Shown piece by piece: positions 39,515-50,800 of a stretch of 64,000 nucleotides of DNA. A program made the position numbers and the translations under genes. The DNA is taken from contig JASANG010002426.1 of NCBI GenBank assembly GCA_030248215.1, positions 16,577 to 80,576 of the forward strand, given 5' to 3'. Every line of letters starts with the position of its first letter. Within the stretch, counting starts at the first letter, position 1. Under the pieces are notes generated by a model. The model saw nothing but the letters and a program-made list of their open reading frames with translations, did no database searches and was not told the DNA's origin. This stretch comes from Enoplolaimus lenunculus. Taxonomy: Eukaryota > Nematoda > Enoplea > Enoplida > Thoracostomopsidae.

Positions 39515-40755
39515 ATGAAATACTGCATCGTATTTTTCGTCGCGGCCGCATTTGTCTATTTTGATCAAGCTGAGGTAAACATTGAGTCTGACAGCTACTT
39601 GAAAACTTTTGCGCATCGCGCAAAGCCTGTTAATACCTGGATTGGATACTCTAAATTGGTGAATAAGAAACGTAACTTTTGTCAGCAAAAAAGGTTTTAA
39701 AAATTCTAGCAATACCGAAATCAATCATGTGTATAGTTTTCTTATCTAATTCGACTTTCCAATTTCTGGTCTAGCTAGGTATGCTAGTGATGGGCATCGG
39801 GTATTTTATCATATCCGGATATACGGTAATGCTTGCCGAATATTTATCCGGATACACGTTAATTTCGGATACATATTCGGCTATTTTTCGTATCCGGATA
39901 TCCGGATATTCTGTGTCCTTCTATAAGGTATACATTGAAAAATTTTAAGACGTAAATTTGTTGTGATTGATACTTTTACAGGCGACTTCCGCAATTCCAA
40001 GCGGCTGCTGGAAACCGAAAAGTGCGGCACAGCAAGAAATGTACCATCACTGTTGCAAGAACACCGCTCACAACCCAGTCAGTGGTTCAAACACGCAAAA
40101 TGTGGTAAGATTACAAGTATAAAGCTAGTCATAACCAAACGCAAAATCAGATGTCCCTAGAACGGAACGATTTGTTCTAGCGGTAACAAACAGGAAGCCA
40201 ATGGCCAGCCCCGAAAATGAAGAGCCATTTAAAATTTGATAAGGAATCCTATGTTTGGTAGGTAACCAAGAGTCAACTATCTCCAGCTCCGGCAAAATTT
40301 CTGCTGGAGGTTCCGGCAATTTTGGTAGCGAAATTTTGCATAGCTTTTCAAATGTTATTTATTTGGTGCGTTTCGTTTCAAGTTATAATGCAAGATTGAG
40401 GAAAATATTTCCTGTATTTCGTAAAAATAAACGTAAAGCCACAACATTTAACAAAGCCTTACAGATATTTTCCAAATTACTAAAACATATTTTAACTACA
40501 CAACTTCAACTCATCTCAAACTCCGCCTCAGACAAATTTTGTCGACATCTTTTCAGCCTCTAGTATTTTTCCACCTCCGGTTGCACCCTGTCTGCTGCAA
40601 ATACTAGCTAAGTATTTATTAATTTTTAGGCTCGAACCAACGAAGAAATTCAGAGAGCAAAAACGAACGTCCGCAACGAAATCAGTCAAGTGATGTCGAA
40701 TATTCCAGAAGGATGTTTCCCAAAACCGCGCGGAGTTTACTGCTGTGTGCCTTGA
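39515..40755 (+). CDS. Small secreted cysteine-rich protein, unknown family
   Basis: Function unknown. Proposed exons: 39515-39574 (signal peptide MKYCIVFFVAAAFVYFDQAE, donor GAG/GTAAAC), 39982-40104, and 40630-40755 ending TGA. All phases are 0, giving 102 residues. The mature part has two similar halves: IPSGCWKPK...YHHCC in exon 2 and IPEGCFPKPRGVYCC in exon 3. Each has one Cys, a Pro-Lys stretch, then a Cys pair, for six cysteines in total (C-x14-CC and C-x8-CC). The agreement between halves across an intron supports the frame. Exon 1 could instead run to 39661 (YSKL/GTGAAT), adding 29 residues. An ATTAAA signal lies about 100 bases after the stop. The second intron holds a hAT-type remnant. 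Secreted peptide, toxin-like or matrix roles are all possible. Confidence 0.72.
40264..40591. mobile_element. hAT-type remnant in the peptide-gene intron
   Basis: Left part AGCTCCGGCAAAATTTCTGC, right end ACCTCCGGTTGCACCCTG, the same as the right end of 25880-26245. The left terminus is degraded and no target duplication was found. Confidence 0.65.
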
Positions 40756-41329
40756 AGATTAAATGCAAAGGGAAAACATGATTGTATAGAAAAATTCTGC
40801 ATAGCTTAATCCGGAGTTGAAAATCTAAAGCATAGTGCATTTGAAATAATTAAAAACATTAAAGTCTATTAAACTCTGAAAAGCCGTTTCACTTTCCACA
40901 TTTTATACTGTTCATATGAAAAAAGTGTTTAGGTTAATACTGCATAATTGCATTTTGCTTTCTTAGAATTTGCAAACACCCCATGCCAATGGTTAATCAT
41001 ACTCTTACCTCTTGAAGAAAAATTAGTATAACTTTTAATAGATGATTTATTATAAATGTAAGTTTCGAATGATTTCTTTAAAATAAAGGATTATACCTAC
41101 GAATCGAAATCGTATATTTGGTTCCGAACTCCTACGAATAAACAGATGGCAAAACTTCCAAAGGGTATCTTTTGCACAAATATACCGTATATTTGTTCAC
41201 ACATGCTTCCGGAGTAACAATATCAAGGCTTAAACCAGGGAGCCGCGTTAACTGACGCTAAATGTTTAAATCTGAACTTATAAAATACAAACGCATTACC
41301 CAAATTTAAAATTTTGGCATATGTAAAGA

Positions 41330-41455
41330 ACAGGGTCGTAAAAGTAGTATAAGTTATTTCTAAGCCTAAAGCCTATAAGCCAAAGCCTAACCGTTATAAT
41401 AAGAATATTCCTAAGCCTAAGTCAAAGCCTTAGCCTAAGCAAAAAATCCTTTCAT
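41330..41455. mobile_element. Telomere-like-core MITE, partial
   Basis: Begins GTAAAGAACAGGGTCGTAAA, then CCTAAGCCTAAGTC and AGCCTTAGCCTAAGC, the complement of the TTAGGC words. The far terminus is missing. Confidence 0.65.
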
Positions 41456-41909
41456 TAATCGTATTCAGGCTGTACTTATTGTGAAAATAACAAGAAGATC
41501 TCAGCATTTGTGGTTTTATTCGTAGTATTGAAGACTCGAAAAAACTTCAACAAAAAACGGTGCGCTTTACAACACAGAGGTGAAAGTTCACATGCAAGCT
41601 GTTTTCTATTAAAGCTATTAAAGCGCTAGACACTAGAGCCGAACCTTAAACTGATTGTAAAAAGCTACCGAATTTTTAACTAATTTGAAAATGTTAACAA
41701 AACCTACTAGCAATCAAACGGTAATTAGCAGTGCTGACGTACCTCTAAACCTAAAAAGGTTACAAATAATATAAGCAAACGGCCTGAAGTACGTCGAAAC
41801 CTGAAATGTATAAATTTATACGTAGATTTCCAAACTGAAAAGCTAAAATCTCCGCCTATAACGGCTCTAATATCTTTCACAGTGCAAGCAGCAAAAACAA
41901 AATACATTG

Positions 41910-42070
41910 ATGTAAAAATAAATAAATATGTATACTATTATGCGAAAAATAAATAAATATGTATACTATTATGCGAAAAATAAATAAATATGTATACTAT
42001 TATGCGAAAAATAAATAAATATGTATACTATTATGCGAAAAATAAATAAATATGTATTTACTATTATGCG
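41910..42070. repeat. 31 bp minisatellite, about five copies
   Basis: The unit begins TGCGAAAAATAAATAAATAT and ends GTATACTATTA; period exactly 31 from 41941 onwards. Copies are nearly identical, with a small insertion in the last one, indicating a recent expansion. Confidence 0.95.
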
Positions 42071-42571
42071 ATTTTGAGCCATCGGCACGTAGCCAGCTCA
42101 ACACCATGCAAGGGACGGTAAGGCTAGCGTTTTTTAGGAGAGGCATGCAAGGATTTTAGGCGACTTTCAAGTGAAATTGAAACTATTTTTGTGGGAGACG
42201 GCCAAATTTCTGTAAGAATAATAATAACATAGGGCCTCACCTGGCTATGAACGAGACTTGAAACAGCAAGCAAAGTAGAAACGTAATTACGAAGATTATC
42301 TCCGGTGTTAAAACAACCAACCCAACATAAAGCCAACAAGAGAACAATGCTCATATATCCCTAACAATCGAAACGCTTCGATTTTAAGTTGAGTTTGGAG
42401 ACGGAATATTTTTGCTGATTAATTTTTAATGCAACTATGTTAGTGTTAATGACAAATTGCTGCGGTCATTAAGATTTTTCTGAAATTTAATACTAAAAAT
42501 TTGTCAGTTTTTGTTAATTTATGCAAGTCTTCTAATTCCCTGTTCTCAAATGCGTGTAGCACCAATCACCA

Positions 42572-42780
42572 CACTTAAAAAAATAGTGAGTCAAATTGAC
42601 TCCCTCTGAAATAGGCTCTACGGGACTACACAAATTGAGTCAAAGTCGACTCCGCCAGAGTCAAACGTCCTACTCAGTGAATCGAATTTGACTCTGGCGG
42701 AGCCGAATATGACTCAGTTTGTATAGTCCCGTTGAGCCTATTTCGGAGATAGTCAATTCGACTCACCGTTTCTTGCAGTG
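42572..42780. mobile_element. Palindromic foldback MITE, copy 2 of 3
   Basis: Starts CACTTAAAAAAATAGTGAGT and ends GTTTCTTGCAGTG, with both arms carrying the GGGACTACACAAA word. More diverged at its left tip than copies 1 and 3. Confidence 0.85.
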
Positions 42781-43014
42781 CCGTTGGCAAAAGGTGTATG
42801 CATCAGTTAAACAAAAGAACATTTATGCGTCACGCGTTTGGCACATTTTTCATGTGATTTGCCCTACTTCTGTGCAAATTCACAAATTTACCTGACTGCA
42901 TGAGTTAGCTAGTTTGCAAATCTATAAATACTAATTTGAGAATATGGGTCATAGTACTGGCTGAAAGCCTCGTTTTCTCTGGAAAATATGAATAAAAAGA
43001 AACAAAAGGAAAAA

Positions 43015-44702
43015 TTACATAACCGAACACATAAAGCTTCGTTTCTTTGGCTGTGGAATTTCAACCACGGGTTGTTCGGGAATTTTATTTTCTTTCTTTT
43101 TTGTTGCTTTTCGTTTTCCTTTATCATCTGCTCCAACAGCATCGTCTTCAATTCCGCCTGGTCCGACAGTTGTAGTTTCGTCTGCTTGCGATTCTGCATC
43201 ACCTAAGCGATTTCAAAAGACTGCGCTGTTAAGTACTGCGGCTAATCGTATGAGCCATATTTTCGAATGTGTGAAGCACCTATCGTCAGCTAGCTATAGC
43301 TTTTGAAGAACAACTATCTGCTGCAAATACGAACCAAGAAATCTATAGCTTTAATCATGTAAAACAGAGCCGTAAAGTAGTATAAGAATATTCAAAAGCG
43401 TAAGCCTAAGTCTTAGCCTAAGCGTAAGAATAAGCTTCTACCTAAACTTAAACCAAAGCGTACGCCCAAGCCAAAGCAAAAAATTAGTCTAAATTATAAG
43501 CTTACTCTATTGCAGTCCCGCAGAAAAACGTTCCGCTCCTAATCTTTACGTGGGCCAATTCACCAAACAAAACTTTGAGCACCGAGGTTCAGTCGTTGAT
43601 TTGTAGTAAAATTCTAATTTCATTAACATTTACAACATTAGTAGCGATCAAGGACACAAAATCTAATTGATGCTTAATTCCGGCGCCAATATCTCGAGCG
43701 TTAAAACAAAAATTTACCAGCAACACTTGAACCTTTGTTTGAAGCGTTTTCACATTCAGCCAAAATCGCCAGATCCGCAAATTCAGCATAACCATCTATA
43801 GTGTTGTATTCAGCTGAAACAAAAACAGAAATTCAAAATGTTTAATGTGCATTCGTGTGACGATAAAATTTAATTTCTATTAATCTAAGAGCCGATTTAC
43901 ACAGTTTCAGTAGGTAAAAGCATACATTGGTTATATTACAGAATCTACTATTATTACGTCCATATATTAATAAAGCTAAAACGTCGACGATATGTTATTT
44001 GAACGTCATTCCAGCTGACTTTAACTATAATTCTAAGTGAACAGAAAATAAACTGATCCACAGCGATAGTAAAAGTATATTGGCACAACAGATTTTTATG
44101 AAGATGTTGGTGTTTTACAAAAAATGAAACCATTTTTAGTATTTTAGTGTATTATTTTTTCTATACTTAATATTATACCTCGAGGTCGATTAATAATCTC
44201 CCATAAAGATTTTCGGTTGTTTTTAAGCAAGAAATACGTCGTCATAACGGTGCGGCCAGCAATTTGAAACGTTCCACGTTGTTCGAACACAAAACCTCCA
44301 ATTGTCATTGCGCTCCTGTAAATAAAAGCAAAAGTACAAGTCCTGCGGTATACATAAAAGGAAAAACTTAACTAGTACTAGTAGTACCAGGCATAAAAAT
44401 TAATTCCGCGCACTGGTTTCAGCAACCACTAAAACATAACACTGCCTAGCAGCATGTATCAGTACTGAATCCAGTGAAAGCTCTGAGTTCGAGCTTATCC
44501 CCTTTGTTAGGCCTTTATGTTGCAGTCTCTCTTCTAAATAATATATATATTATATATATGTATATATATATATGCGCACAGGTTTCAGCAACCACTAAAA
44601 CATAACAGTGCCTAGCAGCATGTATCAGTACTGAATCCAGTGAAAGCTCTGAGTTCGAGCTTATCCCCTTTGTTAGGCCTTTATGTTGCAGTCTCTCTTC
44701 TA

Positions 44703-44744
<42 letters not shown>

Positions 44745-44765
44745 TAACAATAGACACACGTATCC

Positions 44766-44821
<56 letters not shown>

Positions 44822-47800
44822 TAACAATTGCAACACGTATACATAGTACTAAATCACCACAAGACGTGAGAGCCCCCACGGGCTCGAGCGTCAAGTTCCT
44901 ATAGCTGAGTGGTGATGGTATACGCCTCCCACTCCAGTCACTGGAGTTCGAATCCTAGCATAAAAGTAGGTCTCAGGAAAAATAGAAAATATTCATGTGA
45001 GAAAGGGTTAAGCGAAAAATTTTCCGTTTACTATCTTTAACAGGCATTACAATATCGCTATGTATGCTAGAACTCCAAGAGTTTTTTTACTTCACGAGGT
45101 TATGCCCCCCCGAAGTGAAAAGCTATTGCATGTCACATACGAGTATGCTGATTCTGAAACGTGAATTTTCGTCGGAACGCCTTCGCTTTCCATTTTCGAC
45201 GCAATATTCACTGAATCGCCAAACAAACAGTAACGCGGCATGCGCTTGCCCACCACTCCGGCAACAATTGGCCCCGAATGAATTCCGGTTCTCATCTGTC
45301 AGTTGTAATCAAACGATAAAAAAGTAAAGCCCTACTCACGTTTTAAAATATTAGCACCGACGTTTCACAGTCGCATTTTGCAGCTGCAAGATTTGCGAAC
45401 AGGTTTTCGAACAAAACTAACATATGCAAGGGCCAGCAACTTGTTCTCGCTGTCAAAAATTTGCAATATGATATTAGTAGTTTTGAGTTCTCGCTGCAAA
45501 AAGTTCCACGTATGAAAAAGTCTTAATTTCAAGTTACTCTATGAGTGGCTCAGTATACATGTCTACAAATATTTGCTTACAAATTGTTATGCTGCGTTAT
45601 GCGGCAATTCGAGCGGCGTTATACCGCACGCATCAATCGAAGTTTTGTTCAATGCGAGGTTAACTTTTAGATTTCTGGCCAAATCGACTTTTTTGGTTGA
45701 AAAATTATTATATAAATCGCTCAATTTTTAACACATTTCCTTACGCAGAAACGACACACAATGGAAGCGGGTTTAAAAAATGTTGACAGCCAAAGACGTG
45801 CAATATGTTGTAAGATAAACGTCGCAAACGAAGCTAAAGATGTAAAACGCCACGCAAGTGAAAAAAGAAAAAAACGTAACGAACAACCGCACAAGATTTC
45901 GTAAAAATAATTGCTAATGGAAGACTTCCCCCGCATGACTGTGGATCCGGCTTCGTTAGCAAAATATTACACATTGCAAACCCCAAATTACATTTTGATT
46001 ATCAAGGATGCAATCCATTGTTTAGACGAGCATGTTCAGTCCTAGCAGATTATGCAGTAACCAGATTAGCTGTATAATATTTGGTTTTTTTCTGTTTATC
46101 TTTATATGCATTGTACTGAAAGTGAGGTAAGATAATACTCAAGCAACGGGCCTCGCAATATTTGCAGCTTTTCGTTGCACAATTACTGAGTAAACACTAA
46201 AGCTTAAGCTTACTCTATGACAGTCCCGTAGAAAAACGTTCCGCCCCTGATTTTACATGGGCCAATAATTGTAACAATGAAAAAACTAAACGTATGTTCT
46301 TTTTAATATTGCTTCCTTTTACACCCACTGACACTCATGTCGAAAACATAACTTCAAGTCTACCCCAAGTGGAGCGTCCAACTGTCTAAGCTTCAGCTTG
46401 AACAAACATATTGACGTTAAAAGCGTGGGTCATTAATGCCAAGTTTTCGCCAAAATTGTTTTCGTTGGGGGGGAATCCGTTCCCACCGATATTTATCTGG
46501 ATCGAACCCTGTCTTCAGCACGGTTATGTTTCAAAACCATACCCGAATCGGAGTTTTCCGATCAGCCGATAATACCGAGCGACTTTCGAACTGCATCCCA
46601 ATTGCAACGTTGCAAACGCGTTCTGCGTGCTCTTTGCATATATCAGGAACACCGCTTGCAACCATATACGCATCGCCTATAGTTTCGACCTAAAATCAAG
46701 AAAAACATACATAAATGTTTGTGTCCGGTTAAAAATTACTCGAACCGGGACCGGAAGGTGGGAAAAGACCGGAAACGGAATTCTGGTTGCATTCTGATAC
46801 ACACACGTCAAATTTGCTGGAAATTCAAAACTTCTAAAACTTCTAAATACCTTTATTACCTTATAAACAACATTGATTTCAGTGAGCCGATCAAACCGCG
46901 AATACAAATCGTTCAACATATCTAAAATTTGTATCGGTTGCGCCATCGAACATATTTTAGTGAATCCGACGATATCCGTAAACAAAATCGAAACGTCTTT
47001 GTATTCAGCTTAAAAATATCAAAATCATTATCACTATTGTTGAATGTTTTTTTGCAAATACTGTTCATATTGTTACGGCTGATTCACAAATTTCGGACGG
47101 AGGAGCTCGCGAGGAAAGCGGAACGAGAAGCCAAATGCAATTTTTGCTAAATCTTAATAACAAAATTTTAATTTTGCCTCGGTAGACGTCTTTGAATCGC
47201 TCATTAGCTAAGTAATCTTGTATAAATATGAGCGAGCAATAATCAAATCAGTATCACCTGCATTAACAGTAGTGCCAGCGCGTAGTTGTGCGGTTACCGA
47301 TGGCGGCATCATTTCGTTTAACAGCGTATCGGTTTTTTCTTTTTCATTATTCAACTGAATGTGCGTTTCTTGTAACTCAGTTGTCTTTTGTTCCAATTCA
47401 GCGCTAGAATTTGAAAAAATATCTTTTATATGGTAAATATATGGTACGAATGGTTTTCGAAGTATTATTAGTGCCGAATATTGCTCTAATGAGAATTGCT
47501 CTTGAAAACTAACGAACAGTCAATCTGAACTGGTCAGGGTATAAGCGTTCCCCCCTAAGTAGCAATGTTGCATGCATTTTATTTGATATTGAAATATTTA
47601 AAAATTGAAATTTAAATTTGATAATAAACAGCTTTTAACTCGAAATAGCCGAAATTTGTAACCAATATTAAGAAACTTTTTTAAAATTACTTTAACTGAG
47701 CTAATCCAGATCGGGATTCGTTGATTAAAAGCATATCGCGTGTTGCGTCATGGACTGGAATATCGCTTAAGTATAATCGTTTTTTGCACATATCGGCAAC

Positions 47801-50800
47801 ACTGGTAACGTATGGCGATGCCAAATAAATCATGTTTTGGTTTTGTAACGCCAACATTTGACCTAAAAAACAAAACACTACTGTGCAGCGGCAGGCAAAG
47901 TTATGAAACGCAATCTTTACTGTATGCTATTTATGTGCCAATTTTGTGAGGGGAAACGAATTGTAAGGTAAGACCTTACCATTTTATCACATATCTGTGG
48001 AACCGCTAATGCTGTATCCTGTCTGAAAGCTATAACACTTAATATAAAACCAAGCTGCAGTAATGCGAACACCTAAATCGAACAATCTTGAATACATTTT
48101 CTGCACGGACCCTTTAGACAGCTCACCTTGCTAGGGGGTCAAAATTGTTTGAAGGGGCATACAAGGGTTTTCGTTGACCTACAAGCAAGGTTGAAATTTT
48201 TCAGTAGGGAGCCGAAATTTTTCAAGGGGGGCTTCCAGCCCCTCCCCCTTGGCTACGGGCCCATTTCGTTTCTGCACATGTATATACCTCCCTTAACTGT
48301 GTTGTCAATCACAAGATTGAGCTTATGCTATAATAATGATAGCGGTATTTTGCTTGGGTTCTGGACGTGGAATCAGCATGAGACAAAACTTAAGATATAC
48401 AATGAACCCGCAAACACTGGAAAATTATGCATACTGTAAAGATATCTTCACAGGACCTGAGTGTCAGGAGATTGACAGACCATGCACAACCCACCTTCCA
48501 GACACAACAACTGTGCGCAACAGCCACGATGTCACGTGTACTGCATGTTCTTTGTGCATGAGAAGCAGGCCGCAATACCCACCCAAGCCGAACCTGGTGC
48601 GGCATGCAGCAACCATGCCACGCCATCCTGTCACCGTAGCCAGCCGCAACTATAACCATACACAACCCTGTTTATCTCCCAACATAGACCTAAGATAGAA
48701 CGCAATATGGTGCTGTGCAATTAGCGAGGAAATATTGTAGCCGCTGGGGAAAGAACCCGAGCTTCCCGCTTGCAAGCCAGACATGCTACACGCGACACCA
48801 GTTCCCTGTAATTTACAAAGTTAACTGCACCACTATATTACACATACCTCGTAGTAAAATCTGTTCATACATCACCAGCTCTTCATCGTCTTCAACTTCA
48901 GTTTTCAACCGAAATACAAAAATTGCATTCGAAAAATGAACAATATTTTCGTAAACCAACGGGACTTGCGGGTGAACAATATCGAAAAAATCTGAAATAT
49001 GAGTGGATCCAGGTGCTAGATCCGGAAACGCCATTGCAATATAATTTCCGTAATGCTTCACAGTCATTGCTTTATCAAAGCAGACATGGTACGGAAACGC
49101 AGCGGCGAAATCACGCATATTGAGCTCGAGTCGTGATTCGTCAACCGCTAACGCGAGCCCTTTCGCTCGGATGTCTCCGGTTTCTACTTCTGGGTTGACC
49201 GGAACAATTTCAAGAATAACATGCTCTTCCGCGCCTGCCTCTTCGCCTGCTTCACCGAAGATAATTTCCATCTTCTTTTCCATAATTCGAATACGAACTT
49301 CGTAGCCGAAAATTTTTTCCGATACATCGCGAATAAAACCTATAAACAAAATTTTTTACTAAAACAATCAGTGGCGTAACCAGAATTTCATTTCTAAAAC
49401 GTATAACCTGATGTAAAAAAGTGTTTCCGAAAGCGAACGTAGCGAGCAAGAAGAATTGGTCGAATCTGAACGAGCCAGCAGATTTTTCCGGAGCCTGTAG
49501 ATGTGTCGGTTTTAGAAATTTTGGGAGAAGATATATACCAGCCCACCGTCACCCTTGTATCCGAACTCTGTATATTGCCTTTATCAATTGATACCAACCA
49601 CAGTACATATCACTGTTATGAATCTACGACGATTTTCCGCCCGATAACTTGCCGCCGAATGGTGTCCAAAAGCTAACCAATAAATAAGGACCATCCTAAG
49701 CGTGATGCTATGACTAATCCTAAGCCTAAGCATAATTTTTCGCGACAAATTATCGAGCTAATGAAACTTCCAATTACAAGTTATCGATCGACGAGTTGTC
49801 GGGCGACGAATAGCCGTGATGCCGATAGTTATATTAGTGATAAAACGATAACTGTGCAATTTTACCAAGACTGTTGCTCTGATGAGACAAATGTTACATT
49901 ACCCTGCAACAGTAGTTTTCTGTAAACGATAGGAACAAACCTCGTGTGCCCACGTCAAGGATGTTTTTGTGACCTGTATACAATTTCGGTGGCATAAAAA
50001 CCCAAACCATTACTTACCTTTAAGAACAGGATAAATCCCATTGATCTTCGCGTAATAATGTAACATCAAATCGCCTTGGTTGCTTCGTTCGCATCGAAAA
50101 GACGGACTTTTCAATATGCCCTTATAGATCACGTGGTCGACAAAATACAGAAGCGAGTCAAGATTTTCGCAGAAACCCTTAAGGTTATAAACGTTAAAAT
50201 TGTGGCCCAATGTTATACTTTAACGGGCGTAACAGTAGATTAAGCGTATTCTTAAACCTAAGCTTAAGCCTAAGCGTTGCAAAAATGTGTTCCTAAGCCT
50301 AAGCTTAAGCCTAAACAAAAAAATCTAGAATCAAAACCTGCTCTGTTATGGACCCACCAGAAACCTGGATGCCCCTTAAAGTAACATGGGCCAAACTTTG
50401 TATAAACATACAATTTGCTTTATTTGTTCCTGTTAGTATATTGCATAAACAATTTCAACTTGCGTTCACTCAGTGTGTGGCCGGTGTGTGATAGACCAAA
50501 TATAACTGTGGCAGCTCAATAAAGTAAAATCTGTCGAAAATTTTCAAGATGAATACAACATTCAGCGAATAGATCGCGAAAATCCCGAATTTCGAAAACT
50601 TTCGGTATGAGAGACATTTTCTCTCATTTTAGGGGCGTTGAAGATAATCAAGACACTGTTGACAGTTTTTATGCAAAAGTATGGAATTATAACTTAATTA
50701 TCTTGATCCACTTTGGTTTTCTTACTCGGTTTGATAAGTTGTTTACACTACCTATCTGTGTTATTTTCTGAGTTTTCTGATATTCTCACTAGTGAATAAC

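Larger units (their letters stand above)
40756..43014. other. Intergenic region 3' of the guanylate cyclase gene
   Basis: No gene recognised. It holds the 3' flank of the peptide gene, a TTAGGC-family copy (about 41330-41455), a 31 bp minisatellite (41910-42070) and a palindromic MITE (42572-42780). 42080-42570 has no visible structure. Confidence 0.6.

Noticed and set aside
39192-39518. 108-codon frame just upstream of the cysteine-rich peptide
   Set aside because: Overlaps the probable 5' flank of that gene; no domain or signal peptide; likely chance.
44515-44894. Open frames rich in YIYIYI
   Set aside because: Translation of (TA)n tracts in a cyclase intron.
48336-48698. 120-codon plus-strand frame with several cysteines
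   Set aside because: Lies in an intron of the minus-strand cyclase gene, with irregular composition and no recognisable domain.
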